Positions 9,476 through 20,332 of a DNA stretch of 21,057 nt are shown piece after piece. Both the position numbers and the translations under genes were made by a program. This DNA is from Mesaphorura yosii (Eukaryota > Arthropoda > Collembola > Poduromorpha > Tullbergiidae), in contig WIXG01000797.1 in NCBI GenBank assembly GCA_009869945.1, positions 1-21,057 of the forward strand. The letters are read 5' to 3'. How positions within the stretch are numbered: position 1 is the stretch's first letter; each line of letters starts with the position of its first letter. A model generated the notes under the pieces. That model ran no database searches, was not told where the DNA came from, and was given only the letters and a program-made list of their open reading frames with translations.

Positions 9476-10222
9476 TGTAATTAAACGGGGCATTGTTCGA
9501 TGTGACAGCGACATGCGAGTGAGAGGAAGAAGAATTGGCTCGTTACCAGCTTCAAGCTAAGATTCGGTGCAGTGATCAATGTGAGCGATCGACAACTAAA
9601 CACAAATAATCTCTGTTCCTCTTCTTGTCCATGATAAATATGAATCTGCCATTGCCACTGAACATGAATGTAGCCCTAATGGCTAAGAATGATGATGAGA
9701 GGCAGGCAAATAAGGGGTTACAGTTCACAACATAATAACACAACACTTGGAGATACAAAATTTATTTTTAGCGTGCCTCTGTACTGTTCTGTTGTATGGC
9801 TTGGCCTGGCCATCCCTGCCGCCTGCCTGCGTGGTTTATGATTCTCTTGACTGACTCTTTGACTTCATACACGCAACACGCGGTGGCTTGGCGTATTAGT
9901 TTATGAGATTCTGTGATGTGATTTGTACTGAGACTTGTATTCTGTGTCTCTGTGATGCAATTCCGCGTTTGCGTTTAGCTTTATCGCATGTGTAACACAT
10001 AAATTTTTAGAAAATCTATTACGAAACATAGTAAAAGTAAAATGCGAAGAGGTTAAGTTTAAAAAGAGTTGGGTTTGTTGTTGCTTCAAAAATGTAATCA
10101 CACTGTGTCCATTTTCTTGTCTGCGTCCGGCGCAATTGGCAATTTTGGGATTTGGAACTCCAAGCAAGAAGCAACAAAGTCAAGCATTTAAAATTGGAGT
10201 CGAAGTCCGCAGGACGTTGAAG
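9476..10222. other. Intergenic region upstream of the Cys-module gene
   Basis: ATTAAA at 9480-9485 directly after the CNPase-like stop could be its poly(A) signal, though it is very close. A perfect MEF2-type match lies at 9762-9771. Open frames here (minus strand near 9576-9758 and 9901-10252) have unremarkable composition and overlap one another. No clear TATA box for the next gene and no RNA gene were found. Confidence 0.5.
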
Positions 10223-11187
10223 ATGGCTGGAGCTCGAATAAGAACTGTGCACGCTCTGGGTTTTATTCTTGTCACCTTCACCATCAGTCTTTCCTTAGAG
10301 ATGACGCTCGTACACGCCAATCCGAGCACCAAGAAGAGCAGCAGGGAGCTGGACAAAGAGACCATGTTTGCGTATCTGCCTGGAGTTCTGGTAAGAATTC
10401 GCGTTCGTGCGAAGCTTTTAATTAAAAAGCTGACTGAACGATGGATGAGTTAATTAGTTCGTCCTGTGATCCTGTGTCAATAGAATGAAAGTTCCGTCCC
10501 AGTCTGCCCGACTCCAACCACGCCATGCAATTACATACAAAACCCATTCTTCTTTCCATTCAAAATCCTCAGACTTTGCAAATGTCCAAATCAGATGGTT
10601 TGTCCATATGATTATGAAGTCAAGAGGAAGCTCGATACAGTATTCTTGAACAACCGAGAGCAGATCAAGGCAAGCTGAATACTCAATCATAGCACAGCTG
10701 ACAGCAATGACGAGTTTGTTGGCCCAGCACATTTAAGCCTCGCTTGCTTGCGTTTACTTTTACAGTTCTGTTCTGAGGTTCCAAAATGCGCGGGAACGGA
10801 AGACTCCATTCTCGAGGTTGGCGAGACTGGATACCCCGTGGAACTGAACTGCTTCTGTCCGAAGAAGAGATACTGGTCCAAGTTAAATACGAATACCGAG
10901 CGAGCTCAGTATAGGTGCGAAAAGGTGAGCCTAAACTCGAGCTATTTCAAGCTCAAGCTCGTCAAGCTAGAAGGACTTGATTCTATTTTCTACCCGAGTA
11001 TTTCTTCGTCCAGGTAAAGCCATGCGGAGACGACGACTGTGCTTACGTCCGTGAAGACACATACGCGTCCTATTTCAGTTGTAGTTGTCCACCCAAGCAA
11101 TTGTGCATGCCATACAACAGGACACAATGGTTTGAAGAGATTACGTACAGCGGCAGTGGACTCGTATCTCGATGTGGAATTCCTTAG
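10223..11187 (+). CDS. Secreted three-module cysteine-rich protein, weakly Argos/giant-lens-like
   Basis: Four exons, 10223-10390, 10484-10669, 10766-10924 and 11014-11187; 228 aa. ATG 10223 is the first ATG in frame, with A at -3 and G at +4. Residues 1-36 form a signal peptide ending near LVHA-NP. All 16 cysteines lie in exons 2-4 (5, 5 and 6), and each of these exons has a CxCP core: CKCP, CFCP, CSCP. All introns are phase 0, so each exon is one module. Intron 2 has a GC donor (AAG/GCAAGC); reading on would hit TGA at once. Three related Cys modules after a signal peptide recall Argos, the secreted EGF-receptor antagonist of insects, but I cannot align it firmly and other secreted Cys-rich families fit too. 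It is probably extracellular and disulfide-bonded. Exon structure is well supported; identity is not. Confidence 0.75.
10670..10765 (+). other. GC-AG intron
   Basis: Donor AAG/GCAAGC matches the known GC-donor consensus; the acceptor is TTTTACAG. Both flanking exons stay in phase 0, and no GT donor nearby preserves the frame and the Cys pattern. Confidence 0.7.
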
Positions 11188-11570
11188 CCTCTCTAAGAAG
11201 TGTACGAAGTTTGTGTCCAGACTCCAGATTCTCGTATTCAGGCACCAGCGCACCAGTCTTCAGTCATTTCTCGACCGTAGTAATTTATTGTTGAGACTCT
11301 TACATTATAGCTCTGTTTACTCTGTGTTTAGTTATTGTACTCTTGCATGAATAAATCGAGGATGAAAACTTGCTGACCTTTACTCCTTTACCTTTTCAGA
11401 AATGGAAAGTTTCATGGGCAAGAATGTTTCGGGATAATTTTGTATCAGAGTGAGTTTGGGTGCCGGTCGGTGAACAACAGAAATTGAAGCCGAAGCATTC
11501 GGCAGTGAGTCTCACATTTCCCGCATGTCGCCATTGACGCTGCAGCTTCTATTCTGCGTATTCTGCAACA
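11188..11570 (+). other. Intergenic region with a possible orphan exon at 11400-11449
   Basis: Between the Cys-module gene and the P450. A pyrimidine-rich acceptor (CCTTTTCAG, ending 11399) and a donor (CAGA/GTGAGT at 11450) bracket a 50-bp segment. It contains a 12-codon open frame from ATG 11402 that stops at once. It could be a non-coding leader exon of the P450, spliced to the CTGCAG acceptor ending 11544, or a chance pair of sites. AATAAA at 11350-11355 could be the poly(A) signal of the upstream gene, 163 bp past its stop. Confidence 0.35.
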
Positions 11571-14156
11571 ATGCAGGACAGCTATTTCCATTTCTCCAGG
11601 ACTTGGAACTGGGGTCTGTCAACCTTACAGACAATGCCTACCCTGGACATCTGTGACGTGAATTTAGTGTTAATATTCTTAGTTTTGAGCCTTCTAGTGT
11701 ACATTGTTATTGTTAAACTACGGAGTTCGTGCTGTTTTGAAACTGGCGAAAGGAGAAGGGCATTACCAGGTAAGAATAGGAATGTTGAATACCTGTTGAT
11801 TGAATTAATGCAGGAAGCATGCAGTTCTTCTGACGCTTCAACTGACCCAATTTCATATAACCTTGAGTGAGACTAAGCCAAAAGGTTGAGGAGTCGTAGG
11901 CTTATTCTACCTTTACGTGCTTGAGCAGCGGCTGCACGTAAATTTATGATGGCTTTCACTTTCATTTTCATTTCGATTCGTACCTTTACCTCAATCCCTA
12001 AAGTAAGTCACCAGGTCTTACAGCCATTCCAGCTTTGATTGGTACTGGGCATTGCGGTACTTTTCCCTTTGATTTTCAAGGTTGTGAAGTTTAGTTCGTC
12101 CGATGGTTTGATTTTGTTATATTTAGAAATGAGTTTCATTTACCTTCTTCCCAGGTCCCAGATCCTGGCCCTTGATTGGAAGTTTATTTGAAATCGGTGC
12201 CGTTGGCCAAAACTGTAAGAATGACAACGAATTCTGTAGGCGATTATGTCAAAAATATGGTCCCGTGCTCACATTTAGAGTCGGCGTGCAAAATTTTCGT
12301 AAGCTGTCATCCCCAGTAGCAAGGTTTTCCAGAGAGCTCCATGAAATTCGAAATGCTCTTCTGCTTTTGCAGTTGTCGCGGAAGACGTTGAGGTTGCAAA
12401 GCAAATTTTCAACTCGGAAGACTGGTGTGCCAGAGTCCCGTCAGCTCCACTGTTTCTGGAATATTTTGCTCAGGGCAAGAAAGTTGGTGAGTTCACCTAC
12501 CAAATGCGCACATGGTTGAAACTTTTTTATGATGGCGAATAAATTGAATTTTAGGGATCCTCCTAAACGACGGCGATGAATACAAAGAGACGCGTCGCTT
12601 CACTCTTCGCTGTCTCAAGGAGTTTGGGTTCGGACAGCTCCAAAATATGGGAAATGTGATCCAGGACGAAGTGGACCACTTTATAACCAACTTTGAGTCG
12701 CAACACCGAAAATATCCAAGCAGTGGTAGTTCAGACGTTGATGAAAACAACAATGGACCGCCACCACAGGCGTTTGAGGATATCACGCTTCGTTATGCGT
12801 TTAACCTTCCTGCACTCAACGTGCTCTGGAATTATTTGTGTGGCACCCGCCTGGAGTGTGACGACCCGTTCATGCAACGCCTTATCGCCAAAATTCAGTG
12901 TGCAAGCGAGTCGGTGTCGTACGCCACGAAACCAATGTACGCCTTCCCCTTTCTCAGATTCATCCCGCCCGGACGGGCAGACCAGCAATTGCTGCTCAAG
13001 ACCTTTGAAGACCTCCGAAATATTTTCCAGGTGAGCGAGCGTTACAAAGTCGACGGACACAAGGGGGTATTTTCTTAGTTTTCATTCTGCAAATGCGAAT
13101 ACAGGACATCATTACCCTGAAAAGAAAGGCCGGGACCTACAACGCTACACAAAATGACTTTATCGATATGTTTTTGAAGAATATTGATCTATCTCGGGAG
13201 CAGGGGACCAACGAAGGTTCCACAGCATCTACCGTTTATACAGGTGAGAATGTCCAGTAGGTTTTGATACAAAGAATATAATTTCGTCTGTCCACCACTG
13301 CAGACGAACAATTGATCCAAGCGTGTGTGGACCTTGCGTTGGCCGGTTCTGACACGACGGGCAATGCAATCGAGTACTCGATCCTGTACATGTTGGAGAA
13401 TCCCGACGTACAGCGAGCAGTTCAGAAGGAGGTCGATACTGTGATTGGATCCCAGCGCAGACCCAACATTAACGACAGGCACAAGTATGAATCGACAAAG
13501 AAGGCTCAGATATGTTGTTTAATCATTGCTCTTGGATATAAATTACTTTTCGTAGAATGCCATTCACTGAAGCTACAATCCTGGAGCTTCTTCGATGTGC
13601 AAATATAACCGCATTTGATTTTCGGACGGCGCTGCGAGACACTGAACTGTGTGGAGCCACATTGCCCAAAGTATACGCCGATAGAGAAATATACAGACAG
13701 ATGCCAGATTTTTTTGTCATGTTTTTTCTTTAATTTACCTGCAGAGCACAATGGCGCTGTTAAACTTGGCCCAAATTCACAATGATAAGAATCTGTGGGG
13801 TGATCCAGAGAAATTTCGGCCCTCCAGATTTCTGAGTGCCGACATGGAAATTGTTAACGGAGACAGGTTGTATGCCTTTGGAGGAGGTATGCGAGTAGCG
13901 AATATGCGATTTCAGCCAGTCAAGTTCCGGCCATTCCTGAATTACTTCTCTGTTATTTTCAGGAAAACGACTCTGTATTGGAAAGTCAACGGCGAAGGCG
14001 ACGTTGTTCATATTTTTCAGCACGCTGCTTCAGCGGTACACATTCGAGCCGTCTGCAAAGTATCCCGAGTTTTCTACCCGTTCATTCACCGGCGGATTTA
14101 CGACGAGGCCGAACAAATTCTACTGTACAGTGAAGCCTAGGCACATCTTAGGATAA
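11571..14156 (+). CDS. Microsomal cytochrome P450 (CYP2-clan-like)
   Basis: Nine exons, 11571-11769, 12155-12298, 12373-12486, 12555-13030, 13105-13243, 13304-13484, 13556-13670, 13745-13886, 13963-14156; up to 567 aa. Met22 (11634) is an equally likely start and puts the membrane anchor (about residues 30-49) nearer the N-terminus, as is usual. Hallmarks in order: LPGPRSWPLIG hinge, I-helix AGSDTT (371-376), K-helix ExxR (Glu428-Arg431), FRPSRF, and haem loop FGGGKRLCIG with ligand Cys508. Family knowledge: a haem monooxygenase of the endoplasmic reticulum using NADPH-P450 reductase; substrates are typically hormones or xenobiotics and cannot be told from sequence. The C-helix WxxxR motif reads YKETR (Tyr162), so the usual Trp is missing. 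A Ser/Asn/Pro-rich stretch near residues 207-228 is longer than usual. All haem-site residues are intact, so it is probably active. Confidence 0.93.
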
Positions 14157-14401
14157 AAGTAATTGCTAGATTGCCACAGAACTGTAATTTATGCGTATAG
14201 GATACTTTGCTCTCATGCTCAATTTATTCAAAGGCGTCGAAAAGTGAGAATACAACTACAGCAATAACATCATAATTATTTGTAAATAGGGAGACATTTC
14301 TGATGAAGATGGTTTACGAATTAAGAAAGAATGAAGACTAGAATTGTCTGCCATTAATTTATTTTTGTTTTAACTGAGCCCCATTCCTTCATTCGTTATG
14401 G
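14157..14401. other. Convergent 3' spacer, P450 and PREP-B
   Basis: Two gene ends face each other across 245 bp. On the minus strand AATAAA occurs at 14363-14358, about 40 bases past the PREP-B stop, and again at 14228-14223. No canonical plus-strand AATAAA was found for the P450 here. Confidence 0.5.
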
Positions 14402-17400
14402 TTAAGGTCGAAATTCCAGTCCCAATGCCTGGACCAAGAAGGAGATGATGTCAGTGTGCTCCTCAATCTGAAATTGACGTGTTTTTAGCATTAAGCACTT
14501 ATAATTGCAGGAACCGTAAGTTCACTTACAATTTTAGCCGTGGGTTTTCCTGCGCCATGTCCAGCCTTAGTTTCGATGCGAATCATCAAGGGATTGTTCT
14601 GTTGAAAAGCATAAAATTACGATGTATTTCCCGTTTGCCCTTCTGGGAACGTTGAGGTATGGCAGTCTCAGTCTTACCTGGCCAGGATGTGAGCCCAACT
14701 TGTGCTGCAGTTCAGCGATAAACTTGAATGAATGGAGAGGCACCACGCGGTCATCGTGGTCTGCGGTGAGCAACAGCACAGCTGGGTACTGACTTTGTGG
14801 CCCATTTGGAATTTTGATGTTATGTAGTGGCGAATATGCTATCAAGTTCTTGAAGTGCTCTTCCGAGTCTGAGCTGCCAAAATCCGAGCACCAAGCGTAG
14901 CCGATTGTAAACTTTTGAAATCGCAGCATGTCCATCACACTATGAAAAGGATCAGGTTTCAGGTATGAATAAACAAACCAAACTGGGTCTGTTTCTGGGT
15001 TCTGTTCATTCTAAGTTCAATGTTAACTTCAACTCTTACCCAACTTGAGCAATTGCTGCACCAAATAGGTCTGGGCGTTGGTTAATGCAAGCGCCAACCA
15101 ATAAGCCACCATTTGATGCTCCCTGAATAGTCAACTTCTTTGTGTTTGTGTACTTGTTTGCTATCAAGTACTCCGCTGCTGCTTGAAAGTCATCGAAAAC
15201 GTTCTGCTTCTTCAGAAGCCGACCAGCGTTGTGCCATCTTTCTCCATACTCTCTGAAATTAGGCGTGTAATGAATTATTCGCAATTTACTAGGCTGCATA
15301 AGATAAGTGAGACTTACCCTCCACCGCGAATGTTTGGTATAGCGATAACACCGCCTAAATGCTGCATAAATACAAGTCGTGTCACACTGAATGCAGGCTG
15401 AACAGAGATGTTGAAACCGCCATAACCGTAGATTAGAGTCGGTGCTGATCCATTTAGCTCAAGGTTCTGAAATCGTAAATGTCTGCATGAGTGATACCTT
15501 GCTTCGCCACTTAATACATCTGCTATGTACCTTTCTGTGAACAAGGAACATGGGAATCGTTTCCCCATCTCTGCTTGGATAGAATACTTGATTAGTGACA
15601 AAATTTGAAGGGTCAAATCCTTCCAGTGACACTTCTTTAAATATCTGCATAAGGATGAATCTCCGTTAGTGCTTCCTTTCATTAACGATCAAGTATCAAG
15701 TGCAGAAAAAAGTACCTTCTGCTTACCTTGGCCTGCAGAGGTACAGCATTAAAGTCAACATGAAATATTCGCCCTGGAGTGAGAAACGACGCAAACTGGA
15801 AGAAGAACTCATGTTGCTTCCGTTTCCCAGAAAATCCAGTTATAGTTCCAACGTCAAGTGGAAAATTGGTTACTAAAGAGCCATCCTGAAGACTATGGAG
15901 TCGAAGCACGCTTTTTACATCATGAATGTAGCAAATCACTAACTTGTCCCTGCATTAGAGAAAAATAATTAGGCACACCCGAGTGAACTAAAAAGCAAAG
16001 GCTCAAAGACGAAACGTACTTGTTAACACAAGACGCCCAGTCCAAAACATCTTGTGGGTGCTCAGGCACTAATGTTGTCCAAAACTCTTCGTCTGGTTTG
16101 GTGAAGTCGATCTTAACGATACGATAGTTTGGAGCTCCTTTGTTTGTTCGAAAATAGAAAGCTGATCCATCGTTTGTGACGTACTAATCAGAATCACAGA
16201 TAACGCAGTGTGAGACAGGATTCGTTCATATCTCATTCTGAATTGTACAGCTTACGTCATAGTCAGCTTCGAATTTTGTGACTATTGGTGTTAAAGCCAA
16301 TTTTTCCTTCAACCCTGCTTTAATTGGTTCTTGAAGATTCGCGTAAAAAAGCAAATTGTCGCGGCATTCCAAGATGGGTGAAATAATGAGATAATTTCCA
16401 CATTCCGAGACTTCCGCACCACTGCGTTCGTAAGCAAAGTATAACTCTAATTCTCGTGATTAATAAACTCGCAAGTCTTACATTCGCCATTTGGGGCTAT
16501 CCGGAAAGTCAACCACAATCGCATCCTCAGACTGCGGAGTTCCAAGTCTATGATAAAATAGCTTTTGGTTCTCGTTGGATGTCGTCTCAGAACCATCAGT
16601 TTTGCCAGCCTGATCTGGATAGCCCTGAGATTTAAATGGATAGTTTGAGTAAGTTTGCGTGAAAGCTTTGCTCCAGAGCAAATACAAGGTTTACCGCATA
16701 AAAGACTCCCAGATTGTCGTGCGTCCAAGAAATGTTTGTGAATTTTGCGTCCTTCAGCACGTCAGGATAATCTTCTCCTGTTCCAGCCGACTGCCCGAGG
16801 TCAAACATTTGTTCCTATTTCGTTTGCTCGATTCACCTTCATGACTCTTATAATACTATTATCTCACCTTGAAATGGATGCTAACCCAATCAGACCCACT
16901 GGCCGAAAGAGCATACGCATAAATTTCACCATTTTCAGAAAACTTGGACGCCACAACAGCAATTGTACCATCCTCGCTCAGCAAATTCGGGTCCAGGAAT
17001 ACTTTAGCTTCACCATCCAAAGAGTCTTGCACGTAAAGGACGCTATGACGGTAGCAACATGGAAGATTTTCGGTTGACGGAATTGAATACTAGGACATCT
17101 TCGTGGGTTTTCATTACTTACCTATGATTTTGTAGTCCAGAATTTTTGAAGAAGAAATAACGTTCACCGTGCTTATAAGGGCAAGAATATTTTGGGTAGT
17201 CCCACAGCGAAGTAAGTCGTTTGTTGATAGTTTCACGAACAGCACAAGCTTGTAAGTACGGGACGGTCAATTTATTTTGTTCCTCCACAAATGCTTTGGT
17301 TTCTTCAGAGTCAGGGTCCTCCAACCAACGATAAGGATCGGGAACCTAAGGATCCATTCAAGTTTTATATAAAACTAGCTTACAAGTGTGAAATATGCTA

Positions 17401-17491
17401 GCGGGCCAGCGTAACACCTTACCGCTGTCCCATGGTAATCTTCAACCACAGACTCGTCACGCTTGACAGACGGATATTGAAACTTCGTCAT
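14402..17491 (-). CDS. PREP: Prolyl endopeptidase, cytosolic type (PREP-B)
   Basis: Fourteen exons: 17491-17423, 17345-17122, 17042-16868, 16814-16695, 16624-16482, 16421-16256, 16183-16020, 15949-15727, 15644-15531, 15466-15318, 15252-15040, 14939-14678, 14598-14530, 14467-14402; 718 aa, close to the usual 710. The start is the canonical cytosolic one ([14 protein letters not shown]), with no signal peptide. A seven-blade propeller region is followed by the alpha/beta-hydrolase: Ser562, Asp649 in [11 protein letters not shown], His688 in [10 protein letters not shown]. The nucleophile motif reads GASNGG where the family nearly always has GGSNGG; it still fits GxSxG. Eight cysteines are present. 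Exons of 224, 164, 223, 114, 149, 213 and 69 bp are the same length as in PREP-A, showing shared ancestry. PREP-A's 586-bp exon is broken here by three extra introns. It is 226 bp downstream of PIG-W on the same strand. Confidence 0.95.
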
Positions 17492-17717
17492 CTTGGTTTC
17501 GTTTGATTTCGAATGGAAATGGTCTTCGTTTCGACGGGAAGAACTCAATCTATTTGTCTGGATCTACTCAAAAATGCAAGAAATACATGCTTGAATGTAG
17601 AGTTTCTGGTGTTGAACCATTAGCTTTGAGTCAGACACTGAACTGAATTTCTCTGATTTGTCGTCGGGTTAAGAATAGGAATCAATGTCAGGCAAATTAA
17701 AATTAGAATTGTTTTTA

Positions 17718-19813
17718 CTACCAGAATTTCACTTGTATTTGACACCAGTACAAAGTCACGCTGACTAAGACAATGAAGCTGGCGTATCCCCACAGAATTA
17801 AAATTGCTTGGAAGGTTGGGACATAAATTGTAAACATAGACAGGTTAACAAGGCCAGTCAGAAGATTTCCTAACAAAAATACAAACAAGCCATTGTAGCA
17901 AATGGCTTCCAGAACGATTGGCGAACGAGCTAAATTTGGCAATCGGATGGAATCTGCGTCTTGCTTTTCTTGGTCCTTCTTCTTCTGCTTCTTGAGGGTC
18001 TTTCCTAGTTCAGCAGTCAGTTGCTCAGAAACACGTTCGTATTCCGCTTCAACTTCGTGCGAAAAGTCTGCCTCGTTGTGTGCGTCTGCTGAGCCGATGG
18101 ATTCTTTCCGCTGGTTCAACTTATCTTGTAGTTCATTTAACTTTTGTTCGATTGATTGAAGGACGTTCTCTTCCGGCAAGATTTCTTCTTCGTCTGCCTC
18201 CCCAAAATGTGCTCGCGCAGAATCGGCGTCCAATCTTCCATCAGTGTTCTTCTCGCAAAGTTCATGATAAAGCATGGGTCCATACAAGATGCCGATACTT
18301 TGTGTTATTGCTTGTGTTAATTGGATTACCAAACACAGCCACAGAACTGTGTAGTTTGTAGATAATATCCACAGGATGTAAGATAAGTTGGCGACGCGAC
18401 GATAGGACGAATTACCGTAAATGACGGATGTGTAAGTTAATATCCACAATATGATGATTTGCACTAGTGACTCGAACGCATAAATGCACCAGTCGCGAAT
18501 GGTTTCTCTTGTCGCTTTACTGTTGTAGATAATCTGGCCAAAATAAATGCTTCCCAAATATATGGAAGTGTAGCCAATTGTGGAGAAAATGCCTTCCCGA
18601 TTCGCTGCAATGAGCCCGGTGTGGCGTGGAATGTTATTGTTCAGAATGTAAGTAGACTGGAAGTCAAAGTACACCAATATCAGTTCGTAAAGGCACGCCA
18701 GACTAACAGAAGCTTTCAATGAGAATGTGGTTGGGACAAAACTGAACACAAGGGCGGATAGAATCTTCACTGTCGCCAGCGTGAAAAAAAAATTCCAATG
18801 GATGCCGTACTCTTCCACAACTTCATGGTATTCTAGACCTGCAAGGCAAAAAAATACAGTCTAGAACTATTTTTCATCTGAGTTCACTTGCGTTAAGAAC
18901 AAGGCCCTATAGCCTTACCTTTTACTGTCAACAGTCTGACTATCCCCAAAATAAGGATTGGGACCGACGACTTAAGCGACTTCTTTAGGTCGGATTTCAT
19001 CAGTTTGGCTTCAGGACTTACAATTCCATTTGCAAATACGAAGCATCCAGTTCCAATGTCCATCAGACTAAAGCCGTATAGTTTTGTCTTGCAAAATCTT
19101 CTGGGAAATATAGAAAAATCCACTGCGAGAATTGAGATGACAGTTAAGTAAGTCACTAGTCCGCGGTAATTGGTTATGAAAGGCAACTTGACCGAAAATG
19201 AATTCGCCGGCGGTCGTGCTCTTGACTGCCTCGTGCTCTTTTGCTCTTCTAAGTAGTTTTCTTCTTCAAACAAGTATTGACATTTTGACCAATCGATACT
19301 TTTGTTCTTGACCTTGTTCCAGTATCCCGATACTCCCAACCAAATTGGCTTTATGATTGACGCGTTAAGTACCATCATGCCCATGCACATGAAGGTCAAT
19401 GTCACTGCAACACATTGTAAGGAATTGATTCCGTAGAAGCTCAGGCTGTCTTCATCTTCTAAGCTTCCACCTTCATCTTCATGCAGCAGCAGATCGTTGT
19501 GCTCAGGTTCTTTAATGACATTGGAGCCAGCAAGGACTGTTATTATTAGTACTGATGTAGTTACGATGACTAGAAATTCCATTAAAATGCGCGTGAAGGA
19601 CACTGATCTTGGTGAATACTTTGTATACTTGTTGAAGTTGGGAGGCACAAACCAAGGGATTAGTAAAGACGTTAGTAGAGGTAGCAGGGTAATTGAGTAG
19701 AGAAGCAGGAGAATTTCGATGATTGATGTTCCATGCTCCGTTGTGACGAACTGTATGTGCTGTTCTTGATAAGACCCATGACTTCCATCGGCGATTTCGT
19801 CGTAAGTGTTCAT
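17718..19813 (-). CDS. PIGW: PIG-W / GWT1 glucosaminyl-phosphatidylinositol inositol acyltransferase
   Basis: Exons 19813-18919 and 18838-17718 with an 80-bp intron; 671 aa against about 504 in human. Family knowledge: a multi-pass ER protein that acylates the inositol of GlcN-PI during GPI-anchor synthesis. Colinear matches include HGTSIIEI near residue 27, ILAVDFSIFPRRF (228-240) with KTKLYGFSLMDIGTG, EYGIHWNFFFTL at 308-319 (reading across the splice VKG/LEYH), NREGIFSTIGY near 378, and the C-terminal KFW that ends human PIGW as QFW. The splice falls inside a glycine codon (phase 1). The extra length is mainly an acidic then Lys-rich, heptad-like hydrophilic insert at about 490-595 before the last two membrane segments, plus a short acidic loop at 101-125. 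The ATG has a good context (CAAAATG). Very sure of the family; the insert is unexplained. Confidence 0.96.
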
Positions 19814-20101
19814 TTTGGTGCTGAGAGATATACCGTCAGGGTCGGAGTGAAGTAGAATACTTGACTTCTTCTAATTACTGAAGTTTCGATACCTGCCACA
19901 AGGGCACAGGAAAAAACAGAATACAAAAGAGAGTATTTGAGTCGAGCAAGTACTAGTCACCAACTCCCTCAGGTACAGGTTGCTCACAAATATAGTCGGT
20001 AAGGGTTTGGAAAGTCTAATCTATCTCTTAACATCTATTTCAGAGTTCAGTTCAGTGTTTGACAAGTCCTTGCACCTTAACAATACTTTTAGATAGCTTA
20101 C
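19814..20101 (-). other. 5' flank of PIG-W
   Basis: Contains a possible acceptor (GGCAG/GTATCG, exon from 19892) that could be joined to the donor at 20101-20100 of the upstream open frame. That join would put a stop after five codons, 61 bases before the PIG-W ATG. No TATA box was recognised. Confidence 0.3.
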
Positions 20102-20332
20102 ATGATTAGCTTTGCTGAAATTCCTGACGCACGAATAGTTCCACCGGTCCAGTGTCCTTGAAACACGTTTAGTATGAGAATAATTGACGACACTGCTCAC
20201 AGAAGATTGCTTCCGACTGTAGTGGTGCCAACTTCCAAAAGAACGTACACGTACTCCTAATTTTGCCGCAGGTAGAAGTTTGAGCGATCGATTATTGAAT
20301 CGGTTGAGAATGGATCGTGCTTGAAATAACAT
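20102..20332 (-). CDS. Doubtful exon with mitochondrial-presequence-like peptide
   Basis: Open frame from ATG 20332 (A at -3) to a consensus donor CAT/GTAAGC after residue 77; unspliced, it runs to a stop at 20021 (103 aa). The first 61 residues contain no Asp or Glu and many Arg, Lys and Ser; RSF near residue 30 resembles a matrix-protease site. This is what a mitochondrial targeting sequence looks like, but no mature domain follows, and no downstream exon that keeps the frame was found before PIG-W. It could be exon 1 of a gene I cannot complete, an upstream frame in a PIG-W leader, or chance. Same strand as PIG-W, 288 bp upstream. Confidence 0.25.

Noticed and set aside
5433..9771. Two perfect MEF2 sites as proof of muscle expression
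   Set aside because: The consensus is short and AT-rich; one or more matches in 20 kb are expected by chance, so they are kept only as weak hints.
10136..10222. Longer N-terminus for the Cys-module protein from 10136
   Set aside because: The start would be TTG and the extension would bury the signal peptide; ATG 10223 has a strong context and places the hydrophobic core correctly.
16625..16694. Apparent frameshift in PREP-B between the codons for FYA and YPDQAG
   Set aside because: A 70-bp GT-AG intron (GCG/GTAAAC to CTCAG/GGC) joins the two frames in phase 0 and yields the expected family sequence, so the gene is not broken.
17492..17717. Operon-like coupling of PIG-W and PREP-B across 226 bp
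   Set aside because: Same strand and close, but the gap is enough for a 3'UTR and promoter, no trans-splice signal can be recognised, and the functions are unrelated.
8418..19813. Functional cluster linking the GPI-anchored CNPase-like protein with PIG-W, a GPI-synthesis enzyme
   Set aside because: The genes are about 8 kb apart on opposite strands with unrelated genes between; PIG-W is a general housekeeping enzyme, so proximity is probably chance.
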